From the NCBI GenBank assembly GCA_948146395.1, contig OX411547.1:56659566-56723565 (forward strand): DNA of 64,000 nucleotides, in the 5' to 3' direction. The position numbers and the translations under genes are program-made. Source of the stretch: Fragum whitleyi. Lineage: Eukaryota; Mollusca; Bivalvia; Cardiida; Cardiidae. A model generated the notes under the pieces. The model made no database searches, was not told the DNA's origin, and saw nothing but the letters and a program-made list of their open reading frames with translations. Shown here piece after piece: positions 22,391-32,827 of this stretch (position 1 is the stretch's first letter; each line of letters opens with the position of its first letter).

Positions 22391-24183
22391 TCATTCAGCC
22401 TTCAAACGCAAAGATAACAAACATGTCTGTACAAAATTCCTGGCTAAGGAGACCGGCTAGACGAGAAACGGGTATATGTCGTAACTTCACCTAGAAAAAA
22501 AGGCTGCATTTACCCTAGCTGCAAGTTCAGGCATATATGCATTATCCCCGAATGCAACGAAAATCACTCTGCAGTCGCCATAACCAACAAAAAACTAGGA
22601 ATTGAGGTCAAACCCCTCCCCGGTCTATGCCTAGAGGCCTGGGTTGAAGAGCTGGTTAACGATCGAGATAAAGAGTTTATCTTGAATGGTGTTACAAATG
22701 GGTTTGACATAATAGACATTGAACCTAGTGTTACGCCTGTGCATTGTGATAACCATCCGTCTGCAAGACAAGGTGCTCCCCTGTTTGAGGCTGCATCCAC
22801 CCAAATTAAAAGGAAATAGAAAATGGTACATTATCGCAGCGTTAACATTAGTAAAGAAAGCCAAAAGGTTACAGCTCTTCATTGGAAGTTTAACGGTAGC
22901 ACAGTGTACATGCGTGACACAAAATTGCCTTTCGTAGCAAGAATGAGCGTAGGGATTTTTCACCGTTAGGCAGTGAGGAGAATGATGGTAAGGAGGGGAT
23001 TTGACCTAACCATAGTTTATTTGGATGACTTTCTCATTATAGCAGAATCTTTTGAAGAATGTGAAGAAGCCCTTTCTGTTTTAAAACAGCTTCTTCGGAG
23101 GCTTGGTTTCAGCATCCATTTGAGAAAGGTGGTTGATCCCACAAATATCATCACTTTTCTTGGAATAGAGCTAGATTCTATCACCATGAGTTTGTGTCTC
23201 CCGAGGGAGAAACAATTGATTGATTGATCGAATTGAGTTTAACGCCGCTTTCAACATTATTTCAGTTATATCGCGGCGGCTGGAGCACCTAACAATGGTT
23301 TCCTGGTATTTCTCTTACCAGTACAACCATCACATTCTTTCCTAGTCTCCAGCTACTATCTCACATAGGTCTACGATTATCAACCCATTGGTGAGAGACA
23401 AATATTCGGAAAGAATGAGTGCCGCCGTCGGAATCGAACCCGGGACCTCTAGAATGACAGTCCGAGGGAGAAACAAGACCTCATAAATCAGATAAATAGG
23501 TTTTTAAGCCTTAAGCTCGTTACTAAACGGCAGCTTAAGTCTCTTGCGGGGCGCCTGTCTTGGGCAGCTAGCGTTGTAAAAGGTGGACGAGTCTTTCTTC
23601 GCCGAATATTCAACATCATTTATAAGCTCAGGCATGCTTCTCACCGTGTAACAATAAGCAACATGATCAGACATAATCTAAATTGGTGGCTTAATCTTCT
23701 CTGTGTCTTTAATGTTAAATCTGCAATCTTAGATAAGCAACCAATCAAGACACTTTGCACTGATGCCTGTATTGAAGCAACAGGTGCTGTGTATAATTCA
23801 GATTGGTTTTACTTAAATTTCCAAGCTGATTGGCCTGAAGCCCTCGATTTTCATACAAATGAAAAAATAGGTCATTGCAATAGCTATGTCTGACGAAAGA
23901 TGGGCACCTGTTTGGGTAAACAAACGCATAATAGTTTCCTCTGATAATAAAATTTCAGTCGCGTAATCCACAAATAATGAAATGTCTACGTAGCCTTTTC
24001 TGGCTATCAGCCCGCTTAAATTTTCACCTAACAGTCACTTACCTGCCAGGCGTCAAAAACGTTCTTGCGAATGGGACATCGCGATTACACTTGAAGGGTT
24101 ATGTCAGTACCCTTTTGCCTTATGTGCCCTTAAATAGTCTTAATTTTTTGTTCAACAGATTTACCCAGTGGAAGCAGTGCTGA
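22391..24183 (+). pseudogene. DIRS reverse transcriptase / RNase H, broken
   Basis: Fragments of the RT are legible, the clearest at 22973-23227. FDLTIVYLDDFLIIAESFEE there contains the catalytic YLDD, and LGIELDS follows. A SINE interrupts the frame at 23216. After it come RQLKSLAGRLSWAASVVKGG and NWWLNLL, and then TLCTDACIEATGAV, an RNase H-like start with its aspartate. Next come a block resembling the last part of RNase H and VTYLPGVKNVLANGTSR. Many stops interrupt it. Confidence 0.75.
23216..23461 (-). mobile_element. tRNA-derived SINE, copy 3, 5'-truncated (in DIRS RT)
   Basis: Flanked by CCGAGGGAGAAACAA (23201-23215 and 23462-23476). Box B of the tRNA-like head remains (GGGTTCGATTCC on the minus strand), but the part with box A is missing. 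Confidence 0.9.
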
Positions 24184-24340
24184 GTCAACTGGTCACTTAC
24201 AGTCACCTCTATCCTTAGATGATGCCACCATTCCCTTGCTTGATGAAAAAGTTAACTTCTAGCAATCAAGAACCTTTGCACCGTCAACCTCCAAGACATA
24301 TTCTTCACACAAAATAGCCTAATTTGACTTTTGTGACAAG

Positions 24341-25129
24341 TTGAACATTGCCCCAGTTTCTATCTCTCAAGTGGACTTGGACCGCTACATTGCCTTTCTT
24401 TCGAGGCGATTAGGTTTTAATTCTGTTCGTCAATATCTGAATTTAGTGCGACTTTGTCATTTGGAACATGGTTATGATAATCCTCTCATTGGGAATTGGT
24501 ATGTTGACTCTATCTTGAAAGGAGTTAAGCGTGTAAAAGGGGCACCCTGTAACCAAAAACTCCTAATTACTTTGGATCTCCTTCGTAGTATATTTCTGAA
24601 ACTAAATTTGACAACCCCACTTGATCGCACATTTTGGACTGCTTGTTCAGATGCTTTCTTTTCCTTTTTAAGGAAATCTAATCTGCTTGTCAAGTCGCTG
24701 ACGGATTTTGACCCCAGTCGTCATCTTTGCATTCACGATTCAGAGTTTAAGCCCGAGGGAGTTATTCTAACCGTCCGCTGGTCAAAAGTCATTCAATTCA
24801 GGGAAAAAATACTCAAAATCACTTTGCCGAAGATTGATTACCCCCCCCCCTTTTGCCCCTCAACAGCACTACTAGCACTTGTCACTTCTATTGGTCCGCT
24901 CCCCTGCTCAATGCTTTTATTCAGTTTTGCCTCGCCATTAGGTATAAAACCCTTAACCCAACCTTTATTCAGTCAGAAACTGCATCTTTTTTATCCGTAC
25001 TTTGTATCTCCACTGGTGATTATTCAGGGCATAGTTTCAGAAGAGGGGGTGCAAGTTTCGCATTGCAGTGTGGACTATCTTTTCCTACCTACTACAGTCC
25101 TTGGGTTTGGGATGTGTTTTCTTGACTGA
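24341..25129 (+). pseudogene. DIRS tyrosine recombinase, frameshifted
   Basis: The N-terminal core-binding part reads ISQVDLDRYIAFLSRRLGFN and SVRQYLNLVRLCHLEHG. The catalytic half includes FSFLRKSNLLVKS, with a candidate first arginine. A frameshift near 24900 moves the text to another frame, where GHSFRRGGASFALQCGLS supplies the H-x-x-R motif of the family. The expected tyrosine further on is not recognisable. The enzyme would circularise and insert the cDNA; this copy looks dead. A ten-C run at 24841 is a possible error-prone site. Confidence 0.8.
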
Positions 25130-25429
25130 TTCTGCTAATTCTCTGTTTGTGCATATACTGACAATGTGCTGTTAATATTTCATAAAGACAATCAATGAAA
25201 TCCATGGTTAACTGATCCCAGAGACTCTAGTTATATTTTCTTTCCATACTGGCTTTCACAAGCATCCATCAAGACGATTGGTAAATGTAAGCCAGCATTT
25301 AGGCACAAAGTACTTGTATATATAACCTTATCCTTGATACGTCCGACACCAGAGCAGAGGGTTTCATAGACCATTTTGCCATGCGGTGAGATGGTAAATG
25401 GAAACCTCCCACATGACAACAGGATTTAA

Positions 25430-25731
25430 TCAAGTCGTTATGGCACTTTGGGAGGGAGATGTGTTGATGCAGATCAGCCAGCACATGCACAGAGCGAGTG
25501 CTGGGTGCTCAACTTCAGCTCATGAACTAGATAGATTTTTCATGGTTCAATTGATTTCTTTTAGCTCATTAAGTAAATCATTCATGTAATACCAAATTTT
25601 AAGTCATTGCTCACTGTTTGGTGAAATTGACTTCTTCGCTAGCCGCACGGTCATGGAAATAAAGAAAACAGTCAATACTTTGAAATTGCCTTATTCGTTT
25701 ATTTATAGGAACCATTGAATACCGGGTTACA
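25430..25731 (+). repeat. 3' LTR of Gypsy B, right part
   Basis: Aligns to 14173-14473 of the 5' LTR (shared TTGATGCAGA, AGTCATTGCTCACTGTTTGG, TTGCCTTATTCGTTTATT) and ends GGGTTACA. Gypsy A coding resumes directly after. Confidence 0.9.
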
Positions 25732-26967
25732 TGATCAAATCCTCTAGAAATAATTCATAAGAAAAGTTTGGTCACAGCACCTAAAAGGCTTCAAAGAATG
25801 TGAAATAAGTTGCAAAAGTTTGATAGAGATAATCAATATAAGAAAGGTGCAGAAATGTATATGGCTGATACCCCTAGTCTCGCGTTTCTAAGTGAAAGTG
25901 ATCGATCATTCACAGAAGTAGAAAATGTAGATATTGTGGAATTAATTAATATGTCAAAAAAAAAATCGCGTTAGCTGTGGAAGAATGAAAAAATTATCAT
26001 GTGTTACAAAAGTTGATAAGTATAGTAAATCAAGGGTTGCCAGATTGAAGAGATAACTGTCCAGGAGAAGTTAAAGTATATTACCCATTTCGTGAACAAA
26101 TAACAGTCCAAGATGTGCTCAAAGAAGATATGGAAATTGTACCATGTAAATTAAGATATGGTTTTATGGATAGAAATCAATGTAGTCATATAGGTATTCA
26201 GGGTTGTTTGAGAAGGGCTGGAGAATTACTTTACTGGCCGAATATAAATCAAGATGTTGAAAAATATATTCAATCATGCAAGAAACTCCAAACCCGGGCT
26301 GGCACACTAACAAACTAATTGTCTTTCGGATGAGACGTTAAAACGAGGCCCCGTGAGACGGTGCTTTACACCGAGCACGTTAAAGAACCATGGCGGATCT
26401 CAGCAGTAGTTTCGTCATGTATCCTTGCACTATCCCCCGTAACAACTAACCGTCTTCTGGGGGCATCGCTCATATGGGCATGTGCTTTGGTAGCGACAAT
26501 AAATAAACGTAAATACACACAATTCAATCATGTGATGTTTGTAATAAACTGTCTCAAAATCAGTCAAAAGAGAGTTTGATTAGTTGGAATTGATTTGTTT
26601 AGACAAGTTCACCTGGCTATCCGCAGTCAAATGGATACTTTGAAAATGCTGTTACAAGCGCCAAGAGATTATCGAAGGAGGCAAAGGAGTCAGGGTCAGA
26701 TGCATATCTAAGGAAGGTGATACTGTTAGAGTCAAGCCAATGGTAAGAAATCAGTATTGGAAAAAAGATATTGTTGAAGATAACGTAGACAACAGATCAT
26801 TTAAGGTGAGGATGGAAGATGGAACGAGGTATGGAAGAAATTGAAAGCCTATAAGGCTGACAAGTAAACAATTTCATGAACATTATTATGATAAGAGTAG
26901 TCATGACCACGATATTATTGATAAGCCAGAAGGGAGTTTGTCAGAGACAGACAAAACATTGGCAAGG
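25732..26967 (+). pseudogene. Gypsy A RNase H end and integrase remnant
   Basis: Continues the RNase H broken at 13244: text for KPLEIIHKKSLVTAPKRLQR, then KKGAEMYMADT, the usual end of RNase H. The integrase zinc finger follows at about 26115-26280 (HIGIQGCLRRAGELLYWPNI). It is interrupted by a SINE inside its final Cys pair and resumes as DVCNKLSQNQS. The core region is largely lost, but SSPGYPQSNGYFENAVTSAK (about 26603-26665) carries the last catalytic Glu block. The C-terminal domain (RVKPMVRNQYWKKD) follows. Defective. Confidence 0.8.
26279..26521 (+). mobile_element. SINE of a second family, in the Gypsy A integrase
   Basis: Flanked by the 11-bp duplication ATTCAATCATG (26268-26278 and 26522-26532), and it splits the integrase zinc-finger coding. 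The core TCGGATGAGACGTTAAAACG followed by AGGCCCCGTG resembles a conserved SINE core block known in several animal groups (from memory, not verified). The 3' end is AATAAATAAACGTAAATAC. Confidence 0.75.
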
Positions 26968-28041
26968 AAACAAGAGGACCGTGATGGTCCTCGATCGCTC
27001 AGCTGAGTCTCTTTGACCCGTGGGACATCACATTAATTAAATAGGCAGATGTCAACACGGAGATAATTTCTACATAAATCAATACCATGGATTGTTTTTA
27101 GCCAAGAGTAAGAAAAAATGCCTTTTTGCTCTTGATTCTATATCAAAAGGGATGCACAGGGGTAGAGCAAAATTGTGACCCCAGGGTCTTGATATGAAAA
27201 GACTTTGTAGAGGTCCACTAGATGATGCTACGTACTAAATATGAAAGCTGTCTGCCTTCTGGTTTCAGAGAAGACAATTTAGAAGATTTTCACCCATTGT
27301 GCTCAGATGAGCTAAAAGGGATGTGCCCCGGCTAAGCCCAAATACAATCCAAGGGTCTTGATATGAACAAACATGGTAGAGGTCCACTAGATGATGCTAC
27401 ATACCAAATATAAAAGCAGTCTGCAATCAGGTTTTAGAGAAGAAGATTTTTGAAGATTTTCCTATTTTACCCTTCATGCTCAGAAGAGCAAAACGGCATG
27501 TGCCCAAAATATGATCCCAGGGTCTTTATATGAACAAACTTGGTAGAGGTTTACTAGATGATGCTACATATCAAATATGAAAGCTGTCCACCATCTGGTT
27601 TCAGAGAAGAAGATTTCTAAAGATTTACGCTCTTTAATTCTATGTAAAATGGGTTGCGCCCGAGCAAAGCCCAAATATGACCAAGGGGTTTTGATATGAA
27701 CAAACTTTGTGTAGGCCCACTACATGATGCTACATACCAAATATGAAAGCTGTTTGCCTTCTGGTTTCAGCGAAGAATTTTTTTAAAGATTTTCCAAATT
27801 TCACCCTTTTTGTAAAGGGTAAAGGGAAAGTTAAAAGTGGATTTCAGTTATTTGAGCAACTTTGGTAGAGCTTGACCCAAGGAATATCCCAGCCAAGTTT
27901 CATCAAGATTGGCACACTGGTTTAGGAGGAGAAGATGTTTAAAGAAATTGTGGACGACAAACGTCGCACGACGGCAACTGACGACGGACATTGTACGATC
28001 ACAATAGCTCACCTTGAGCACTTCGTGCTCAGGTGAGCTAA
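26968..28041 (+). mobile_element. Hairpin-ended element, family I (full length, in Gypsy A)
   Basis: Opens AAACAAGAGGACCGTGATGG then TCCT and CGATCGCTCAGCTGAG. It has four to five internal repeats of about 160 bp (GGTCTTGATATGAACAAAC, AGATGATGCTACATACC, GAAAGCTGTCTGCC). It ends with the linker and the 3' hairpin TAGCTCACCTTGAGCAC TTC GTGCTCAGGTGAGCTA plus A-run. Gypsy A sequence continues on both sides. Confidence 0.85.
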
Positions 28042-28640
28042 AAAGAAATTGCAGGGTTATCAAAAACAGACAAAAGGAAATAGAAATTCGAGAACAAAAG
28101 CATGAAAAGTTAAATGTACACAAACCATTTGATAGAAATACTGAGGCTAGTCCAAACATGACAAAAGTTCAATGAATTGATTGATTGATTGAATGGAGTT
28201 TAACGCCGCTTTCAACATTATTTCAGTTATATCGCGGCGGCAGGAGCACCTAACAATGGATTCCTGGTATTTCTATCACCAGTACAACCACCACATTCTT
28301 TCCTAGCCTCCAGCCGCTATCTCACATAGGTCTACGATTATCAACCCATTGGTGAGAGGCAAATAGTCGGAAAGAATGAGTGCCGCCGTCGGGGATCGAA
28401 CCCGCGAACTCTAGATTGACAGTCCGACGCGCTATCAACTGCGCTATGACGGCGGCTAAAGTTCAATGAAATGGTTATAAGACAAGGTCTGAAGACTGGT
28501 CAATTAAACAAAGCATCAAAATGAATAGTAAAAATGCTGTGTGGTAAATCAGATGTAAATAGGTTTGGTAGGTTAGTAGTCAATATATATTATAAAAAAT
28601 GTCGCAAGAATTGATTTTTTTCTTAAGAATAAGGGGGAAA
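28042..28640 (+). pseudogene. Gypsy A 3' coding/untranslated remnant and polypurine tract
   Basis: Gln/Lys-rich remnant (YQKQTKGN) after integrase, a SINE at 28177-28457, then AT-rich sequence ending in the purine tract AAGAATAAGGGGGAAA at about 28624-28640. Confidence 0.55.
28177..28457 (-). mobile_element. tRNA-derived SINE, copy 4, full length
   Basis: Flanked by AAAGTTCAATGAA (28164-28176 and 28458-28470). On the minus strand it opens with GCCGCCGTC, which pairs with GACGGCGGC about 65 bases on. Box A is TAGCGCAGTTGATAGCGC and box B GGGTTCGATCC; the body and an ATTCAATCAATCAATCAAT tail follow. This is the best copy from which to define the family. Confidence 0.92.
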
Positions 28641-28814
28641 TAACGCTATGATATTTATGGTATCGAAACTCTTTAGTAGCGAAACCTATATGGAACGTAG
28701 CGTTAGTTTGATGTTGTTGTTCTATGTATATAAAATTTTAACATGGCTGAATAGATTGTGTAGACATAAAATAGTCTTGTTTTTTATGAGTCCTGAGCAT
28801 ATAAGAACGATACA
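28641..28814 (+). repeat. 3' LTR of Gypsy A
   Basis: Follows the purine tract and ends ACGATACA. The last 75 bp match the end of the 5' LTR just before 9050. The exact start is uncertain. Most of the 5' LTR is too diverged to align by eye. Confidence 0.6.
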
Positions 28815-29133
28815 ACTGTCAAAATATTTGGAGAGGAAATATACAGGTCGAACAACTGTGAGGACCTACCAATTTCGAAATAAACAAATAATTTTGGGTT
28901 AGATCTTGAATTCTTCATTGCTTTAAACATAAAAGATAATGACAGGAATATTGAAATAAACAAATAACTTTGGTTACTGTTAACAGCGTGAAATTGACAT
29001 TGATCCCAATCAAAACCATTCTAAATCGTTCACCAAGCGCTTCATAAATTCAATCCAAACAATCATCCAAACCATTCAAATATGCTCCAAAACACTTAAA
29101 AGGATATGATCAACGACTGCATAAAAAATAAAA
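28815..29133. other. Non-coding stretch between Gypsy A and the next element
   Basis: AT-rich. It shares a short phrase (AAAGATAATGAC) with 30670, possibly the flanking unit of a decayed repeat. Nothing else seen. Confidence 0.4.
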
Positions 29134-30388
29134 AACAAGAGGACCAAGATGGTCCTAGATCGCTCACCTGAGTCTCTTTGACCCCTGGGACATCACATTA
29201 ATTAGATAGGCAGATGTCAAAAAGAAGATAATTGCCTAAGATCAATACCATAGAACGTTTTCAGCGAAAAGAAAGACAGATATGACTTTTTGCTCTTTGA
29301 TTCTATGTAAAAAGGGATGCATCCGGGTGGACCCCAAATGTGACCCAAGGGTCTTGATATGAACAAACTTGAAAGAGGTCCATAAGATGATGCTACATAC
29401 TAAATATGAAAGCTGTCTGTCTTCTGGTTTCAGAGAAGAAGATTTTTTAAGGTTTTCCTATTTTCACCCATCGTGCTCAGATGAGCTGAAAGGGATGTGC
29501 CCGGGGAAAGCCCAAATATGACCCAAGGGTCTTGATATGAACAAACTTGGTACGGGCCCACTAGATGATGCTACATACCAAAATTGAAGGCAGTGTGTCC
29601 TCTGGTTTCGATTTAAGAAGATTTTGAAAGATTATGGCTCTTTGATTCTATGTAAAAAGGGTTGCGCCCAGGTGGAGCCCAAATATGATCCTAGGGTCTT
29701 GATATGAAGAAACTTGGTAGATGTCCACTAGATGATGCTACATACTAAATATGAAAGCTGTCTGCCATCCGGTTTCATAGAAGAAGATTTTTGAAGATTT
29801 TCGGTTTTTTACCCTTCGTGCTCATAAGAGATAAAGGGATGCACCCTTGCAAAGCCCAAATATGACCCAAGGGTCTTGATATGAACAAACTTGGTAGAGG
29901 CCCACTAGGTGATGCTACACACCAAATATTAAAGCTGTCTGCTATCTGGTTTCAGAGAAGAAGATTTTTAAAGATTTTCGCTCTTTGATTCTATGTAAAA
30001 AGGGTTGCGCCCGGGCAAAGCCCAAAAATGACCCCAGGGTCTTGATATGAACAAACTTGGTAGAGGACCACTAGATGATGCTACAAACCAAATATGAAAG
30101 CTGTCTGCCTTCTGTTTTAAGAGAAGAAGATTTTTAAAGATCTTCAAATTTTCACCCTTTTTGTTAAGGGTAAAGGGAAAGTTAAGGGTGGATTTCATTT
30201 ATTTGAACAGCTTTGGTAGAGCTTGACCCAAGGAACATCCCTGCCAAGTTTCATCAAGATTGGCCCACTGGTTTAGGAGGAGAAGATGTTTAAAGAAATT
30301 GTGGACGGCGCACGACTGACGATGGACGACGGACATTCTACGATCCCAATGGCTTACCTTGAGCACTTCGTGCTCAGGTGAGCTAAAA
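29134..30388 (+). mobile_element. Hairpin-ended element, family I (best copy)
   Basis: Starts AACAAGAGGACCAAGATGG then TCCT and ATCGCTCACCTGAG. Six internal repeats of about 165 bp follow, each with GGGTCTTGATATGAACAAAC and TAGATGATGCTACA. Then come a linker with GACGATGGACGACGGAC and a 3' hairpin (left arm slightly decayed: GGCTTACCTTGAGCAC; right arm GTGCTCAGGTGAGCTA) with AAAA. The 5' box CGCTCACCTGAG is the exact reverse complement of CTCAGGTGAGC plus one base in the 3' arm. Confidence 0.88.
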
Positions 30389-31630
30389 AGGCTAGCAAAA
30401 AGTCATGATTTCACTCACATAATTGAAAAAGTAAATGACTGATTATTAACCGAGGAAGCAGGAAGCTATTTATAGATCTTGTATGTATATTTTTAAAAGG
30501 GTACTAAATATTGCTAATTTTAACAAAAAAAAAGAGTAATTTTGGATTACATTCCGTAGATTTCACTCAAAAATCACTCATCACGCTCATTAAATTTCAT
30601 TCCAAAATCAATCACCGTGTCAATTGCACGATGTTTTTAACTGTCGCTCTTCATTGGTTAAAACATTAAAGATAATGACTGGAAATTTCAAACCACATGT
30701 TATCTCGTTATCTCACATGAGGACTTATACCCTTGGTGAATTTAATGGATTACTTTTAGTAGACAAAACTGTACATGCAATTTGAGTTGGCAAATTATGA
30801 TTTTGATTTCCAGTTGATTGACAAGGCACAAAGATACAATAGAAATGTAAGGCAACAACACATTTGGCGAGGTTTGAATGACAAATACAAACAATTGTGT
30901 AATTATGACAACATCCCTTTTTCTGATAATTTATAAGGCATTTTTTAGGGAGAACCAACTGAAAACTATGGAAACAATGTGAAAACTTAGCACATATTTT
31001 TGCAGGATAGAATCAGATAATAATTTGACAAATAACACAAGTCAAAAGAGAGTAAACTTGCTCAAGTAACAAATCACTCACTCAAATCAAGGAAACCATT
31101 TAAAGAAAAAAACAACCTGCCAAGAAATCAGTTGGAAGATAAACGCCATCAAGCAAAAACAATATCAGAGGTAAATGACTCACCAAAGGCAATATATGTA
31201 AGCATAATTTCCTGTTGATTAATTGAATACACAAGAAAACACATATGCTGGCAATGTTAAGTATTTTGCTCTAGACTGGGAGAATTTGAAAAGTCACAGA
31301 TACATGATTTTAAACATTGTGAAAATCTGTTATTTTTTTTTAAAAAAAAATTGATAGGCATCTTTTTGATTGCTCTTAATTTCAAAAACAAATATACAAA
31401 CTATGATAAAGAAAAATAGAGTATATTGGATTTGATCAAAAGCTAGGAAGAAGTAAGGGAATGGGTTTATAGAGTAGTGTGAATTTGAACATTGCAAAAT
31501 CATCTTCAACATTTTCATTCAACATAAACCAGATAGGACTTACAGACTTTTTTCAAATCTTTAATTGTAACATGAACACATAATTTCAAATGGTGACATT
31601 CGCTATAATTGTGGTAGCTTTAGCCCAAAC
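30389..31630. other. Non-coding stretch
   Basis: AT-rich; no gene or element termini recognised. An 8-9 base A run is at 31340. Confidence 0.5.
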
Positions 31631-32445
31631 ATCCCTTAAATATACCTCGCTTGCGAATGGTCTAACCAGTGTTTCCCTTTCATTAACATGTCTTGAATCC
31701 ATTTGCAATGAAAACAGTATGAGCTCTGACTAAATTGCTTTAGATGCCACAACAGTCTGTAGCACCTTTTACCAGCTCAATCAGGATTAAACATAGGAAT
31801 CTGAAAGAACATATCCTGTTCATCATTCGTGTGCAGTTTGGTTGAATTCTGACCAACAGAATTCAGAGAAGTTTTATTTTGTATTTCATCAAAGCAGAAT
31901 AATTTTAAGTTTCTAAGCAGACTGAAAGCACCATGTCATCAGCCTTTTTAAAGAATAAAACAGAAAGAACAGTTCCTGATAACCATTCCTTGTTTGGTTG
32001 AATCCTGGCCAGCAGTTTTAGAGACTTCTGTATAATATTTCACCTTGATGGGCCATCTTTGTGACGCAACAGCCTGTAAGGCCTAGGTTATCAGCCCGAT
32101 TAGGATTAAAAGAAGGAATCTGAATTAGCATGTCTTGATTACTATTTCTATTAAGTATGGTTCAATTCTGACAAGCAGTTTCAGGAGAAAGAGATTGTTT
32201 TAAATTTCACAATATTTAGTCAAGTTTTGTTGACACAACAGCCCGATGAGCCTAATCAGGATAAAATGAAGGAATCTGAAAGAGCATGCCATTAGTATCA
32301 TTTCTGTGAGATGTGATTCTTTGAATTCTGCTAGGAAGTTTCATAGGAGAGTATGTTTAAGGATGAAGTTATCGGACACACGGAAGGACAGAATACTTGG
32401 CAACGACAATAGCCAACTGGACTTCATCCAATGGAGCTAAAAATT
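31631..32445 (+). mobile_element. Decayed hairpin-ended element, family II-like
   Basis: Three or four diverged repeats of about 150-180 bp (AGGAATCTGAA, TTCTGACCAGCAGTTT-like text) are followed by a short GGACAGA linker. The decayed hairpin TAGCCAACTGGACTTC / ATCCAATGGAGCTA then leads into AAAAA. The 5' end is not resolved. It lies downstream (3') of the zinc-finger gene. Confidence 0.55.
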
Positions 32446-32827
32446 CATAGCTGTAGACAATTTAGGACAATTCTTGTAGATTTCAAAAGACACTTGTATA
32501 AAAAAAAAAGATATATCAAAGCTAAAATAAGTAACATATTATCCAATAAAGCAATACTTTAACATAAATATTTTGGCAATGAAAAAATTGCTTTCTTATG
32601 TTTTAACAGATGTTCCTCGGTTTCAGTATAATAATTGATAATAGAAAAAAAATAGCAAGCCCTTATGCTGATGCATTTCAAAATTGTTTCAAACAAGACG
32701 CCAATTTTAGGGACATTCCAAACAGTTTGGCTAAAGTTTTTTTAGTCTGTACAAGCTGATCTAAGGCTATATTGTTTGTAAATTATAAAAGCCATATTGT
32801 CTAGGTGTTATGTACTGCATGAGAAGG
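32446..32827 (-). other. Probable 3' UTR / downstream region of the zinc-finger gene
   Basis: Lies directly after the stop codon of the minus-strand gene. No perfect polyadenylation signal in minus sense was found close to the stop, so the transcript end cannot be placed. Confidence 0.35.

Larger units (their letters stand above)
20403..25429 (+). mobile_element. DIRS-type tyrosine-recombinase retrotransposon in the Gypsy B 3' LTR
   Basis: Contains gag-like, RT/RNase H and tyrosine-recombinase remnants in that order, and no integrase. The flanking LTR halves rejoin the 5' LTR sequence without a target duplication (CATATTTT on the left, TCAAGTC on the right), as expected for tyrosine-recombinase elements. 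Two SINEs (21613-21781 and 23216-23461) are inserted in it. The leader holds a strong hairpin at 20718-20760 (CAACGGAAGT / ACTTCCGTTG). Confidence 0.85.
13245..25731 (+). mobile_element. Gypsy-type LTR retrotransposon B, nested in element A
   Basis: It has two 1.23-kb LTRs whose edges are TGTAACGG (mutated to GG at the 5' copy) and GTTACA. The primer site fits tRNA-Pro and a purine tract precedes the 3' LTR. Gag, protease, RT, and integrase are legible, but RT has an internal deletion and RNase H plus the integrase zinc finger are missing. Inserts: a LINE-tail-like piece (15736-15806), a SINE (16289-16561) and a DIRS element (20403-25429). No clear target duplication was found; RNase H coding of element A flanks it on both sides. 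Confidence 0.85.
8950..28814 (+). mobile_element. Gypsy-type LTR retrotransposon A, decayed and multiply interrupted
   Basis: The end of the 5' LTR (about 8950-9049, ending CCGATACA) resembles the end of the 3' LTR (ending ACGATACA at 28814). Shared text includes AGACATAAAATAGTC and GAGTCCTGAGC. A primer site TGGTGTCAGAAG at 9050 fits a tRNA-Leu-type primer, and a polypurine tract AAGGGGGAAA lies at about 28630. Coding remnants run in order: gag, zinc knuckles, protease, RT, RNase H, integrase zinc finger, integrase core. The element is broken by insertions at 9730-10526, 10572-11573, 13245-25731, 26279-26521, 26968-28041 and 28177-28457. Confidence 0.85.

Noticed and set aside
28381..28457. 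A tRNA gene on the minus strand (box A, box B, 9-bp end pairing)
   Set aside because: It is the head of a SINE lying inside a 13-bp target duplication. The distance from the end stem to the D-arm is too long for a normal tRNA, and the anticodon stem is poorly paired.
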